Shown one piece after another: positions 9,773-18,302 of a DNA stretch of 64,000 nucleotides (position 1 is the stretch's first letter; the number at the start of each line of letters is the position of its first letter). A program made the translations under genes and the position numbers. The notes beneath the pieces are model-generated. The model did not search any database. It was not told where the DNA came from and worked only from the letters and a program-made list of their open reading frames with translations. Location: NCBI GenBank assembly GCA_023416735.1, contig JAEZGX010000030.1, positions 62,001 to 126,000 of the forward strand, written 5' to 3'. This DNA is from Verrucomicrobiota bacterium. Lineage in GTDB: Bacteria; Verrucomicrobiota; Verrucomicrobiia; Opitutales; Opitutaceae.

Positions 9773-11959
9773 ATGAGACATCTTCTCGCCCTCTTCGGTC
9801 TTCTCCTCCTCCTGCCGCCGGTCGCTGCGCAGCCGTCTTTTTACGACCGGCACGTGATGTTCGACAACAGCCTCGCCGATGGCGGCTACGATCCTTCGCT
9901 CAGCTACCTCGTCGCTCCAAGCACCCTCGAAACCTTCAACGGCAAATTCCCCGTTGAGCCCGGCCGCTTCATCTCCCCGCCCAATGCTCTTCGCCTCAAA
10001 TGGCGCTCCGCCACCGGCGGCGATTGGCGCATGACCCTCGAAATTCCCCGGCGCTACGCGCGTCCGTTCCGTTTTGAGGGCGCCGCCCTCACGTTCTGGT
10101 GCTACCCCGATTTCGAGATCACCGCCGAAAACTCACCGCGCGTTTATCTCCGCGACCTCGACGAAAACGGCACGCCCACCATCACGCTCGTCCGCGGCAA
10201 CGACCGCATCCCCGCCAACCAGTGGACGCTCGTCACCATCCCGTTCTCCACGTTCAAGTCCGCGATCTACCACGGCACCACCGACAACGCGTTCAATCCC
10301 GAGAAACTTCTCAGCATCGCGTTCATGCAGGGTCTCGACGACAACCGCGAACACACGCTCATCGTCGACGATTTCCAGGTCCGCGATGTCGACGTCAAAG
10401 ACACCACCCCTCCGCCTCCGCCGCCCACGCTCACCACGCGCGGTTTCGATCGCCACGTCGACGTCGCCTGGAATCACAGCGAAGCGCCCGATCTTCTCGC
10501 CTATCGCATCTATCGCGCGTTCGACGGCACCACTTTTCAACCCGTCGGCACTGCGCAACGCACCCGCTCTCGCTTCGCCGATTTCATCGGCGCTTCCGAT
10601 CGCGTCGCCCACTACCGCGTCACCGCCATCGATCTCGCCGGCAACGAATCGGCCCCGTCCGCAATCTCCTCCACCGCCACCCGCGCGCTTAACGACGACG
10701 AGCTCCTCGATATGGTCCAGGAAGCTTGCTTCCGCTACTACTGGGAAGCCGCTCATCCGAAAGCAGGGCTCGCTCCCGAAGTTCTCCCGGGCGACGAAAA
10801 CCTCCTCGCCCTCGGCGGTTCCGGCTTCGGCGTCATGGCCCTGCTCGTCGGCGCCGAGCGCGGCTGGATCACGCGCCAGCAAGCCGCCGATCGCGTCGCG
10901 CTCATCACGCGTTTCCTCTCGCGGGCCGATCGCTTCCACGGGGTTTGGCCGCACTTTCTCAATGGCGAAACGGGGAAAACCATTCCGTTCTTCGGCAAAT
11001 ACGACAACGGCGGCGACCTCGTCGAAACCGCTTTCATGATCCAGGGGCTCCTCGCCGCCCGCAGTTATTTCTCCCGCGACAATCCCGTCGAACGCGAGCT
11101 CCGTGACACGATCACGAAACTCTGGCGCGAGGTCGAATGGAGTTGGTATCGGAAAACCAAGGACAGCGATGTGCTCTACTGGCACTGGTCCCCCGATCAC
11201 GCGTTTCACATCAGCCACCCGCTCGTTGGCTGGAACGAAACGCTCATCATCTACCTGCTCGCGATCGCCTCGCCCACCCACGCCGTCCCCGCCGAACTCT
11301 ATCACACCGGCTGGGCCGGCACGTCGGAACGCCACATCGCCTATCGTCGCAATTGGGGCCGCACCACCCAGGGCGATCGCTACGTCAACGGCAACACCTA
11401 CTATGGCATCAAGCTCGATGTCGGCGTCGGCAACGGCTCCGACCTCTTCTTCACGCATTTCTCTTTCATGGGCTTCGACCCCCGCGGTATCCGCGATCGT
11501 TATACAAACTATTTTGCAAACAACCGCGCCATCGCCCGCATCAATCACGCTTACGCGGTCGAAAACCCGCGCAAATTCGTCGGCTACGGCGCCGACACCT
11601 GGGGTCTTTCCGCCGGCATCAACTCCGGCGGCGGTCGACCGCTCCCGCGCGATGACAATGGCACCATCAACATCATGGCGTCGCTCGCCTCGTTTCCCTA
11701 CACCCCCGCCGAATCGATGGCCGCTTTGAAACATTTCTACCGCGACCTCGGCGCCAAAACCTGGGGCATCTACGGCTTTTACGATGGTTTTAATCAAACC
11801 CAGAACTGGTTCGAACCCGTTTACATGGCTCTCAACCAGGCCCCGATCACGGTGATGATCGAAAATCACCGCACGGGGCTTCTCTGGAAGCACTTCATGG
11901 CGAACCCCGAGATAAAACCTGCCCTCGACGCCATCGGTTTTCGCCCCGATCAAAACTGA
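9773..11959 (+). CDS. Secreted glycoamylase-like (PF10091) enzyme with N-terminal binding and FnIII domains
   Basis: A 728-residue exported hydrolase. Signal peptide MRHLLALFGLLLLLPPVAAQ; residues about 25-205 form a jelly-roll-like binding domain (LTFWCYPDFEIT, HTLIVDDFQVRDVDV); a proline-rich linker leads to a fibronectin III domain (about 220-305, HVDVAWNHSEAPDLLAYRIYRAF); the catalytic glycoamylase-like domain follows (about 310-725, LLDMVQEACFRYYWEAAHP, PHFLNGETGKTIPFFGKYDNGGDLVETAFMI split across the barrel). It is paralogous to the catalytic part of the enzyme at 3799 but has accessory domains at the opposite end. The pair may be an endo-acting and an exo- or oligosaccharide-acting enzyme on one glucan; this is inferred. 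Confidence 0.88.
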   Translation: MRHLLALFGLLLLLPPVAAQPSFYDRHVMFDNSLADGGYDPSLSYLVAPSTLETFNGKFPVEPGRFISPPNALRLKWRSATGGDWRMTLEIPRRYARPFRFEGAALTFWCYPDFEITAENSPRVYLRDLDENGTPTITLVRGNDRIPANQWTLVTIPFSTFKSAIYHGTTDNAFNPEKLLSIAFMQGLDDNREHTLIVDDFQVRDVDVKDTTPPPPPPTLTTRGFDRHVDVAWNHSEAPDLLAYRIYRAFDGTTFQPVGTAQRTRSRFADFIGASDRVAHYRVTAIDLAGNESAPSAISSTATRALNDDELLDMVQEACFRYYWEAAHPKAGLAPEVLPGDENLLALGGSGFGVMALLVGAERGWITRQQAADRVALITRFLSRADRFHGVWPHFLNGETGKTIPFFGKYDNGGDLVETAFMIQGLLAARSYFSRDNPVERELRDTITKLWREVEWSWYRKTKDSDVLYWHWSPDHAFHISHPLVGWNETLIIYLLAIASPTHAVPAELYHTGWAGTSERHIAYRRNWGRTTQGDRYVNGNTYYGIKLDVGVGNGSDLFFTHFSFMGFDPRGIRDRYTNYFANNRAIARINHAYAVENPRKFVGYGADTWGLSAGINSGGGRPLPRDDNGTINIMASLASFPYTPAESMAALKHFYRDLGAKTWGIYGFYDGFNQTQNWFEPVYMALNQAPITVMIENHRTGLLWKHFMANPEIKPALDAIGFRPDQN

Positions 11960-12166
11960 CGAATCCCGCGCGAGCACCCCCGCGCCCGCACGCCCCGCGG
12001 CTCGGCTCTCCACCGCGCCGTCTCCCTTGCGCGGAACAGCTTTGCTTTCACCGCTACAAATTGTCGTTCGCCACCACATGCCTCCATCCCGTCTCCTACC
12101 CACCGAGCCCGTGCCGGGGAATTCGCTCCATGGCGACAACTCCGTTTCCAAATATCGTCAGTTAAC

Positions 12167-13462
12167 GTGAGCGCGACCGCCAAAGTTGCAGATCCTGCCG
12201 ACCCTTCTTCCGAAGCGGCCAGTTCGTCGTCTTCAGCCCCCGACGAGCTCAAGCGCGAGAACGCTCGTCTCCGCCAACAGCTCGAATCCACGCGCCGCGC
12301 CCTCGCCCAAGCTCGCCGCGAAGTCGATGCCGCCAACGACGCCAAGGATCGCTTCCTTTCCAGCGTCTCGCACGAGCTTCGCACGCCGCTCTCCGCCATC
12401 GTCCTCTGGACGAGCCTCATCGAAGATCAGGACAACATCGATCCGCGTCAGCTTCGCGAAGCCCTCGATTCGATCAAGCGCAGCGCCGAAGAACAGCGCG
12501 AGCTCATCGAGCACCTCGTTGACACATCGCGGATCATGTCCGGCAAACTCCGGCTCGAGCGCCGCGACATCGATCTCGCCACCATCCTCCGCTCCGGCAT
12601 CGACCCTTGGCGCGAAACCGCTCGCTCAAAAGAAATCGATCTCGTCGACCGCTTTCCTTCCGACGCCGGCACGTTCAACGCCGACCCTCGTCGTCTCGCC
12701 CAGCTCGTCAGTCATCTGGTCGAGAACGCCGTCAAATTCACTCCCACCGGCGGACGCATCGAGATCGAGTTGACGCGCGAGCCCTCCGGCGGACTCGAGT
12801 TCATCGTGCGCGACACCGGCATCGGCATCGCTCGCGAGAACCTCGAGCAGATCTTCGAGCGTTTCGTCCAAGTCGAACACGCCCGCGTCCGCACCGAAAG
12901 CGGCGTGGGTCTCGGCCTCGCCGTCGCGCGCCAGATCGCCGAACTTCACGGTGGCACCATTCACGCCGAAAGCAGCGGCGTCGGCACCGGCACCACACTC
13001 CGCGTCCGTCTTCCCGCCGCACCCCAGGATCCCAACGCCGGCATCGCTCCTTCCAAAGAGAAGCCTCACCTCCAAGGTCTGCTCGCCGGCCGTCACGTCC
13101 TGCTCGTCGAAGACGCCGCCGCCACCCGGCGCGCGCTCACCGCCGTCCTCATCGAAGCCGGGGCCGTCGTCGACGCCGTCGATTCCGCTCCGTCCGCGCG
13201 CGACGCACTCGATCGCCAGCGTCCCGATGTCATCGTCAGCGACCTCGGTCTTCCCGTCGTCGACGGTTTCACCCTCCTTCGCCAAATTCGCGAGATCGAG
13301 GAAGCCAGTCAGCTCCCGCGCGTTCCCGCCGTGGCCGTAACCGCCTTCGCCGGCGACGCAATTTGCGAGCAAGCATTCGAAAGCGGCTTCCAAACCTGTC
13401 TCACCAAGCCCGTCGAACCGCTCCAACTCGTGACCACGCTCGCCGCCCTTGCGCGACGATAA
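12167..13462 (+). CDS. Soluble hybrid histidine kinase with receiver domain
   Basis: A 431-residue kinase with no transmembrane segment. Residues 27-60 are a charged coiled coil, the HisKA box is SHELRTPLS with phospho-acceptor His69, the HATPase domain has N-box HLVENAVKF (183-191), G1 box RDTGIG (215-220) and G2 box SGVGLGLA (245-252), and a C-terminal receiver (about 308-431) carries Asp359 in VIVSDLGLP and a TKP motif. Phosphotransfer from His69 to Asp359 or to an unlinked partner is the family expectation. Start is GTG at 12167; the short ATG frame at 12130 closes just before it. No cognate regulator is adjacent. Confidence 0.92.
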   Translation: MSATAKVADPADPSSEAASSSSSAPDELKRENARLRQQLESTRRALAQARREVDAANDAKDRFLSSVSHELRTPLSAIVLWTSLIEDQDNIDPRQLREALDSIKRSAEEQRELIEHLVDTSRIMSGKLRLERRDIDLATILRSGIDPWRETARSKEIDLVDRFPSDAGTFNADPRRLAQLVSHLVENAVKFTPTGGRIEIELTREPSGGLEFIVRDTGIGIARENLEQIFERFVQVEHARVRTESGVGLGLAVARQIAELHGGTIHAESSGVGTGTTLRVRLPAAPQDPNAGIAPSKEKPHLQGLLAGRHVLLVEDAAATRRALTAVLIEAGAVVDAVDSAPSARDALDRQRPDVIVSDLGLPVVDGFTLLRQIREIEEASQLPRVPAVAVTAFAGDAICEQAFESGFQTCLTKPVEPLQLVTTLAALARR

Positions 13463-13489
13463 GCTTCGCCGCCCGCCGCGCGTTCGCCC

Positions 13490-13900
13490 TCACCCCACGA
13501 ACATCCGATAACTCACCATCGCCGCGCCCACGCTGCCAGCCGCACCCACGATCAGCACCGCCACTTTTCCCGCTATCGGCAGCCGTTTCCAAATTCGCTG
13601 CGCCCATTTTACCACCGCGCGAATCTTCACTTCGCACCAGTCCAGGAATCTCGCGACTCCGCGCGACTCCGACGCCAGCAGCGCCCCGGCGATCGCGAAA
13701 AACAAAATCGCCGGCCCCGGGATCACCGCGAACACCAACCCGAGCGCAATCGCCACCGTTGCGATCGCGAACCGCACAATGCGGGTCGCGAGCGTCGCGC
13801 GATTTTCTTTCCGCTGCGCCGCCTGATACCGCTCCGCGAAACGCCGGCCGGGCTTGCCGCGCTTCAACACCTCCCACTGGCGTTTGAGCTTCAGATTCAC
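13490..13900 (-). CDS. Small membrane protein, PGPGW-like
   Basis: A 136-residue protein with a basic N-terminal helix (MNLKLKRQWEVLKRGKPGRR) and hydrophobic segments containing GLVFAVIPGPAILFFAIAGA, typical of the PGPGW putative transmembrane family. A last hydrophobic stretch (VAVLIVGAAGSVGAAMVSY) ends the protein. The chosen start is a GTG whose GTGA overlaps the TGA of the upstream TVP38-like gene, giving translational coupling; the much longer open frame upstream is only antisense or shadow sequence. Biochemical role unknown. Confidence 0.72.
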   Translation of the reverse strand: MNLKLKRQWEVLKRGKPGRRFAERYQAAQRKENRATLATRIVRFAIATVAIALGLVFAVIPGPAILFFAIAGALLASESRGVARFLDWCEVKIRAVVKWAQRIWKRLPIAGKVAVLIVGAAGSVGAAMVSYRMFVG

Positions 13901-14598
13901 GTCGATACGGACCGTTCCGCCGGGTTCGGGTTCGAACGCTCCTCTCGCTTCCGCTCCATGATCCGGCGGCGTATCCGCCAGATCAAATACGCGCACACCG
14001 ACAGCTTCAGCACATACACGAGCGCCAGGATCATGAAGGTCCGCCGGTCCGGCTCCATGCCAAGATCGCCCAGCAAAATCGTCACATACGACCGCGCCAC
14101 ATACAGCGGCAGGCACACCCAGAAATAAACGCGCAGCGGCACGTCCGTCAGCGCCAGCAACAGATTGCGCGCCACATACGGCAGTCCCGGCACCAACACC
14201 GCCATCGCCGCCACGCTCACGTTCTCCCCTTTCGGCACATGCGGCAACGCGTGCCCGCGCCGCTTCAGCATCCGCTCGATCGGACCGCGCAACATCGTCT
14301 GACAAATCCAATAGGTCGCCAGCAGATGCACCGCCGTCGCTCCCGCCACCGCCACCCCGCCCAGCACGGGGCCGAATTTCAGTCCCGCCACAAGATACGT
14401 CACCGACACCGAGAACCCCACGATCGGCAGCGTCGCCATCAACGCGAGCACCGCCACCGCATCGAACGCCGCGATTCGCGCCGTGATGCTCCTCCAGTCG
14501 AAATCTCCGCGTATCCAAAATACGGCTACGGCCGCCGCCGCCAGGACCGCCACCGCCAGCAGCCCCCACCGCATGGTCTTTGTGCTCGGGCGTTTCAT
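13897..14598 (-). CDS. TVP38/TMEM64 (VTT-domain) family membrane protein
   Basis: A 233-residue polytopic inner-membrane protein. It has about five hydrophobic segments and the VTT-type signature GLKFGPVLGGVAVAGATAVH in its centre, followed by an amphipathic basic stretch (RMLKRRGHALPHVPKG). DedA/VTT relatives are implicated in lipid scrambling and membrane homeostasis; no substrate can be assigned here. Start ATG at 14598 (MKRPSTKT) is preferred over an upstream in-frame start because it places the first membrane helix close to the N-terminus. It is coupled to the PGPGW-like gene and divergent from a cardiolipin synthase, which fits a membrane-lipid context. Confidence 0.82.
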   Translation of the reverse strand: MKRPSTKTMRWGLLAVAVLAAAAVAVFWIRGDFDWRSITARIAAFDAVAVLALMATLPIVGFSVSVTYLVAGLKFGPVLGGVAVAGATAVHLLATYWICQTMLRGPIERMLKRRGHALPHVPKGENVSVAAMAVLVPGLPYVARNLLLALTDVPLRVYFWVCLPLYVARSYVTILLGDLGMEPDRRTFMILALVYVLKLSVCAYLIWRIRRRIMERKREERSNPNPAERSVST

Positions 14599-14782
14599 TC
14601 GTCCGCTCAGACCCGCCAATGGCCGGGCGGTGCCCCGCACCGCTCTCCCGACTGTTTCAGCGGTCTTGCAAATGCGATCGCGAGCAGCCTCGCGAGAGTC
14701 TTCACCGCGGAACCGCCCCGCTCCAAATCTGTCGTGTGCGCCAAGCGCGCGCCCAAACCCCTTGTGCCTGCGTCTTTCCCTG

Positions 14783-16132
14783 ATGTCCGCCCTTTCGAAG
14801 AAGCTCGCCCAGCTTCGTCCGCGCTCGCGGATTTTTCGCCGTCGCCCGCCGCGCAGTCATCGCAACGAACTCGGCTGGCACTGGGCCTTCGTCGCCCTGG
14901 GCATCGCCATGCTGCTCGCCGCGTATTTCTGGTATACCTCCGCGCGCATCCTGGAGGAACCGGTTCGTCTTCACTACGGGCCCGGCGATCCCGAATTCAC
15001 CGCGACGCTCGGCCCGCTCCTCGGCGCCGAATACACCGGCGGCAATGACGTCGAGTTGCTCGTTAACGGCGACGAATTTTTCCCGCCGATGCTGCGCGCC
15101 ATCCGCGAAGCGGAGAAATCCATCACCCTCGAAACCTACATCTGGGCGCCGGGAAAAATCAGCGACGACTTCATCGAAGCGCTCTCCGAACGCGCGCGCG
15201 CGGGGGTGCAGGTGCACGTTCTTCTCGATGGCATGGGCACCCTTAAATTTCGCGACGAAGACCGCGACCGCCTTCGCTCCGCCGGCGTCGAGATCTACAA
15301 ATACGGCCGCCAGCACTGGTGGGAAATAAAGCCCAACATCAATCACCGCACCCACCGCAAGATCCTCGTCGTCGACGGCCGCATCGGCTTCACCGGCGGC
15401 ATGTGCATCGACGACAAATGGCTCGGCGACGCCGAATCTCCCGACGTCTGGCGCGAAACCCAGGTCCGCGTGGAGGGCCCTGCCGTTCGCCAAATGCAGG
15501 CCATTTTCGCGACGAACTGGCTTCAAACCACCGGACGCCTCCTCCTGGGCGAATCTTACTTTCCGAAATTCGAACGCGCCGGCGACACCATCGCCCAATG
15601 TTTCCAAAGCGGACCCGGCGAGGGCGCGCAGGCTGCCCGCATGTCCTACATGCTCGCCATCGCCTCCGCGCGTCGGTCCATCGACATCCAACACGCCTAC
15701 TTCATCCCCGATGACTACGCCGTGCAGATGCTGCTCGAAGCCCGCCAGCGCGGCGTGCACATCCGCATCATCGTTCCCGCGATCAACGACTCGCGCTTCG
15801 GTCGCGCCGCCGCCCGCTCACGTTGGGACCAACTTCTCGCCGCCGGCGTCGAATTTTATCTCTACGAGCCCGCCATGCTGCACAGCAAAACCATGGCCGT
15901 GGACGACACGTTTGTCACCGTCGGCTCCGTCAATTTCGACAACCGTTCGTTCAGCATCAACGACGAGATCTCCCTCAACGTCGTCAACCCGCGGCTCGCC
16001 TCCGCCCATCGCCAGATGTTCGAGCACGACCTCACCGAATCTCGCCCCTACACCGTCGAGGAGCACCAGTCCCGCCCCCGCTACATCAAGCTGCTCGACA
16101 AATTCTGCAGCCTCTTCCGCTCCCAACTCTAG
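14783..16132 (+). CDS. Cardiolipin synthase-like phospholipase D family enzyme
   Basis: Membrane-anchored phosphatidyl transferase forming cardiolipin from phosphatidylglycerol, by family. The 449-residue product has a basic N-terminus, one transmembrane helix (about 34-52, WAFVALGIAMLLAAYFWY) and two HKD motifs: His191, Lys193, Asp198 (THRKILVVD) and His367, Lys369, Asp374 (LHSKTMAVDD followed by GSVNFDNRS). Only one N-terminal helix makes it resemble ClsB/ClsC-like enzymes more than the two-helix ClsA. A 100-codon upstream open extension is antisense to the divergent gene and was discarded. Divergent from the VTT-domain gene. Confidence 0.93.
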   Translation: MSALSKKLAQLRPRSRIFRRRPPRSHRNELGWHWAFVALGIAMLLAAYFWYTSARILEEPVRLHYGPGDPEFTATLGPLLGAEYTGGNDVELLVNGDEFFPPMLRAIREAEKSITLETYIWAPGKISDDFIEALSERARAGVQVHVLLDGMGTLKFRDEDRDRLRSAGVEIYKYGRQHWWEIKPNINHRTHRKILVVDGRIGFTGGMCIDDKWLGDAESPDVWRETQVRVEGPAVRQMQAIFATNWLQTTGRLLLGESYFPKFERAGDTIAQCFQSGPGEGAQAARMSYMLAIASARRSIDIQHAYFIPDDYAVQMLLEARQRGVHIRIIVPAINDSRFGRAAARSRWDQLLAAGVEFYLYEPAMLHSKTMAVDDTFVTVGSVNFDNRSFSINDEISLNVVNPRLASAHRQMFEHDLTESRPYTVEEHQSRPRYIKLLDKFCSLFRSQL

Positions 16133-16268
16133 CCTTCCTCGAAGAAGGCGGCGCCCTTCGTCGCGCCCCAGCGCGCACCGGCCTCGTTTGTCCCAGTCAC
16201 CGCGTTGACGCCATCGCCGCGAAACTTCGTTTGCGCCCCGCCTCACGCTCGCGCCAAGATCCGCCCGC

Positions 16269-17006
16269 GTGAACCCCGTCCCAATCTCCCTCCAACTCTG
16301 GTCCGTCCGCGATGACATGCGCCGCGATTTCGCCGGCACCGTCGCCGAAATCGCTCGCATCGGCTATCCCGCCGTCGAACTCGCCGGCTTCGGCAACCTC
16401 GACGCCGAAGGCGCCCGCGCTGCCCTCGCCAACGCCAACCTCGCCGTCTCCGGCATGCACGTCGGCATCGCCGCACTTCGCGACGATCTCGCCAAGGTCA
16501 TTGCCGACGCCCAACGCCTCGGCACCCGTCATGTGATCGTTCCCCACTGGCCACCCGCCGAATTCTCCTCTGTCGCCGCGGTCGAAAAGATCGCCGCCGA
16601 ACTCGACGCCTTCGGCGCCCAGATCCTCGCCGCCGGCCTTCAACTCAGCTTTCACAATCACGCCGCCGAATTCCAACTTCTCGCGGGCCGCCCTGTTTTC
16701 GATTGGCTCCTCGCCGCATCCCAACCCCGCCACCTCGCCGCCGAGGTCGATGTCTATTGGGTCCAGATCGGCGGCTATTCCCCGGAAAAATTCCTCCGCG
16801 ACCACGGCGTCCGCGTGAAGCTCGTCCACCTCAAGGACGAAACCGAACTCGGACTCGGCCCCGTCGATTTTCCCCGCGTCTTCGCCACCGTCGAATCCAT
16901 CGGGGCCGCCGAGTGGTATGTAGTCGAACAGGAAAAATATAATCACGCCCCGCTCGAATCCATCCGCCTCTGCCTCGAACAACTCAAACGCTGGGGCAAA
17001 GCCTGA
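16269..17006 (+). CDS. Sugar phosphate isomerase/epimerase-like TIM-barrel protein
   Basis: A 245-residue xylose-isomerase-like TIM barrel (AP endonuclease 2 fold), cytoplasmic since no signal peptide is present. Typical strand-end motifs are visible: VPISLQLWSVRDDM at the start, GYPAVELAGFGNL, LSFHNHAAEFQ, AAEVDVYWVQIGG and VKLVHLKDE, whose His, Glu and Asp residues usually bind a divalent metal. GTG start. The following Gfo/Idh gene is 40 bases downstream; such pairs act on keto- or inositol-type sugars in many bacteria. The exact reaction is not assignable. Confidence 0.85.
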   Translation: MNPVPISLQLWSVRDDMRRDFAGTVAEIARIGYPAVELAGFGNLDAEGARAALANANLAVSGMHVGIAALRDDLAKVIADAQRLGTRHVIVPHWPPAEFSSVAAVEKIAAELDAFGAQILAAGLQLSFHNHAAEFQLLAGRPVFDWLLAASQPRHLAAEVDVYWVQIGGYSPEKFLRDHGVRVKLVHLKDETELGLGPVDFPRVFATVESIGAAEWYVVEQEKYNHAPLESIRLCLEQLKRWGKA

Positions 17007-17046
17007 GCCTCTCTATCGGTGTCCATCCGTCGTTAAACTGAATCTC

Positions 17047-18105
17047 ATGCCCGCCAAATCATCCTTCAACGTCGCCGTTCTCGGCACCGGAGCCATCGGC
17101 CTCGACCATCTCAGCTCCTTCAAAACGCATCCTGCCGTTCGCCTCGCCGCGGTCGCCGATACTTCGCTCGAACGCGCCCGCGCCGCCGCCGAGCTTCACA
17201 ACGTTCCCGATGTCTCCACCGATTACCGCGAGATCATCGCTCGGCGCGACATCGACATCATCTCGATCGCGCTCCCCAACTACCTCCACGCTCCCGTCGC
17301 TCTCGCCGCGCTCCAAGCCGGCAAGCACGTCATGCTCGACAAGCCGATGGCGACCAACGCCCGCGACGCCCAACGCCTGCTCGCTGCCGCCAAAAAACAC
17401 CGCCGACTCCTCATGATCGGCCAAAACAACCGCTTCACGCCCGATGTGCAGACGCTCAAGCAGCTCATCCTGAAAGGCGTGCTGGGCGACGTCTATCACG
17501 CGAAAACCGCCTGGACGCGCCGCGGCGGCATCCCACGCATCGGCTCCTGGTTCACCCAATCCAAATACGCCGGCGGCGGTTGCACCTATGACATCGGCGT
17601 CCACGCTCTCGATCGCTGCTTGTATTTGCTCGGCGAATTCGACGCCGTCGCCGTCAGCGGCCGAACCTACGCGAAATTCGGTCCGCGCGGCCTCGGCGAT
17701 GGCACCTGGGGCAAAAGCGAAATCGCACCCGGCCGCCCGTTCGACGTCGAAGACATGTCCGTCGCCCTCATCAAACTTCGCAGCGGCCGCACCGTCCTGC
17801 TCGAATCCTCGTGGGCCGCGCACCAACCGCTCGCCGATTTCAACGGCACGCAGCTTTTCGGCACCGAGGCCGGTGCGCTCATGCCCAATCTCCAACTCTT
17901 CCGCAAAACCGAGCACGGTTACGCCGTCGAGAGCATCGCCACGTCGACGACCCTCGTGAACCCCAACCGCATGTCGCACTTCGTCGATGTTCTCCTCGGC
18001 AAGGAGGAGCCCTACGTGAAACCCGAGGAATCGCTCGCCGTGCAGAAGATCCTCGACGCCATCTACACTTCCGCAAAAACCGGACGCGAGGTCCGCATCA
18101 AGTAA
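17047..18105 (+). CDS. Gfo/Idh/MocA family NAD(P)-dependent oxidoreductase
   Basis: Sugar or polyol dehydrogenase-like protein of 352 residues. An N-terminal Rossmann fold has the dinucleotide motif VAVLGTGAIGLDH (about 9-21) and the catalytic-lysine segment HVMLDKPMAT, equivalent to the family EKP motif; the C-terminal half is the alpha/beta substrate domain with GGGCTYDIGVHALD, where the Asp/His pair is typical. No signal peptide. It probably forms an operon with the TIM-barrel gene before it. Two inverted repeats follow its stop, shared with the promoter region of the PocR-AraC regulator. Confidence 0.9.
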   Translation: MPAKSSFNVAVLGTGAIGLDHLSSFKTHPAVRLAAVADTSLERARAAAELHNVPDVSTDYREIIARRDIDIISIALPNYLHAPVALAALQAGKHVMLDKPMATNARDAQRLLAAAKKHRRLLMIGQNNRFTPDVQTLKQLILKGVLGDVYHAKTAWTRRGGIPRIGSWFTQSKYAGGGCTYDIGVHALDRCLYLLGEFDAVAVSGRTYAKFGPRGLGDGTWGKSEIAPGRPFDVEDMSVALIKLRSGRTVLLESSWAAHQPLADFNGTQLFGTEAGALMPNLQLFRKTEHGYAVESIATSTTLVNPNRMSHFVDVLLGKEEPYVKPEESLAVQKILDAIYTSAKTGREVRIK

Positions 18106-18165
18106 TTCCCTCGGCCACGGAGGCGCGGCATCTTCGCCGCACTATATAGAGTTCTCTACACGTCC

Positions 18166-18180
18166 GTCACATTTTGTGAC
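18166..18180. promoter_or_regulatory. Perfect palindrome GTCACA-TTT-TGTGAC
   Basis: Six-base perfect arms flank TTT, 60 bases after the Gfo/Idh stop and 123 bases before the PocR-AraC start. A TATATAGA-like AT-rich stretch precedes it. It could be an operator for the downstream regulator; the arm sequence is the inverse of the CRP half-site order. Confidence 0.4.
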
Positions 18181-18184
18181 TACA

Positions 18185-18215
18185 GCGCATTTTTTGCCTG
18201 TATCAAAAAACGCGC
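18185..18215. promoter_or_regulatory. Inverted repeat with A/T-tract arms
   Basis: GCGCATTTTTTG (18185-18196) and CAAAAAACGCGC (18204-18215) pair at 11 of 12 positions around a 7-base spacer. The T6 and A6 tracts inside the arms make it usable as a bidirectional terminator for the Gfo/Idh operon, or as an operator or bend upstream of the regulator gene. Confidence 0.4.
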
Positions 18216-18302
18216 TACTAATCCGCAACGTTTGCCCTTCTGAGCGCGCGCGGCGCCGGCTTCCTCGTTGCTTGCTCACCCCCGCCGAATAATTTGCGGC
18301 GC

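Noticed and set aside
10133..12151. 672-codon open frame on the minus strand
   Set aside because: Antisense to the second glycoamylase-like gene and the following gap; no signal, domain or plausible start context.
13901..14569. Upstream part of the long frame ending in the PGPGW-like protein
   Set aside because: It is a shadow of the TVP38-like gene; the GTGA overlap gives a natural start for the small protein.
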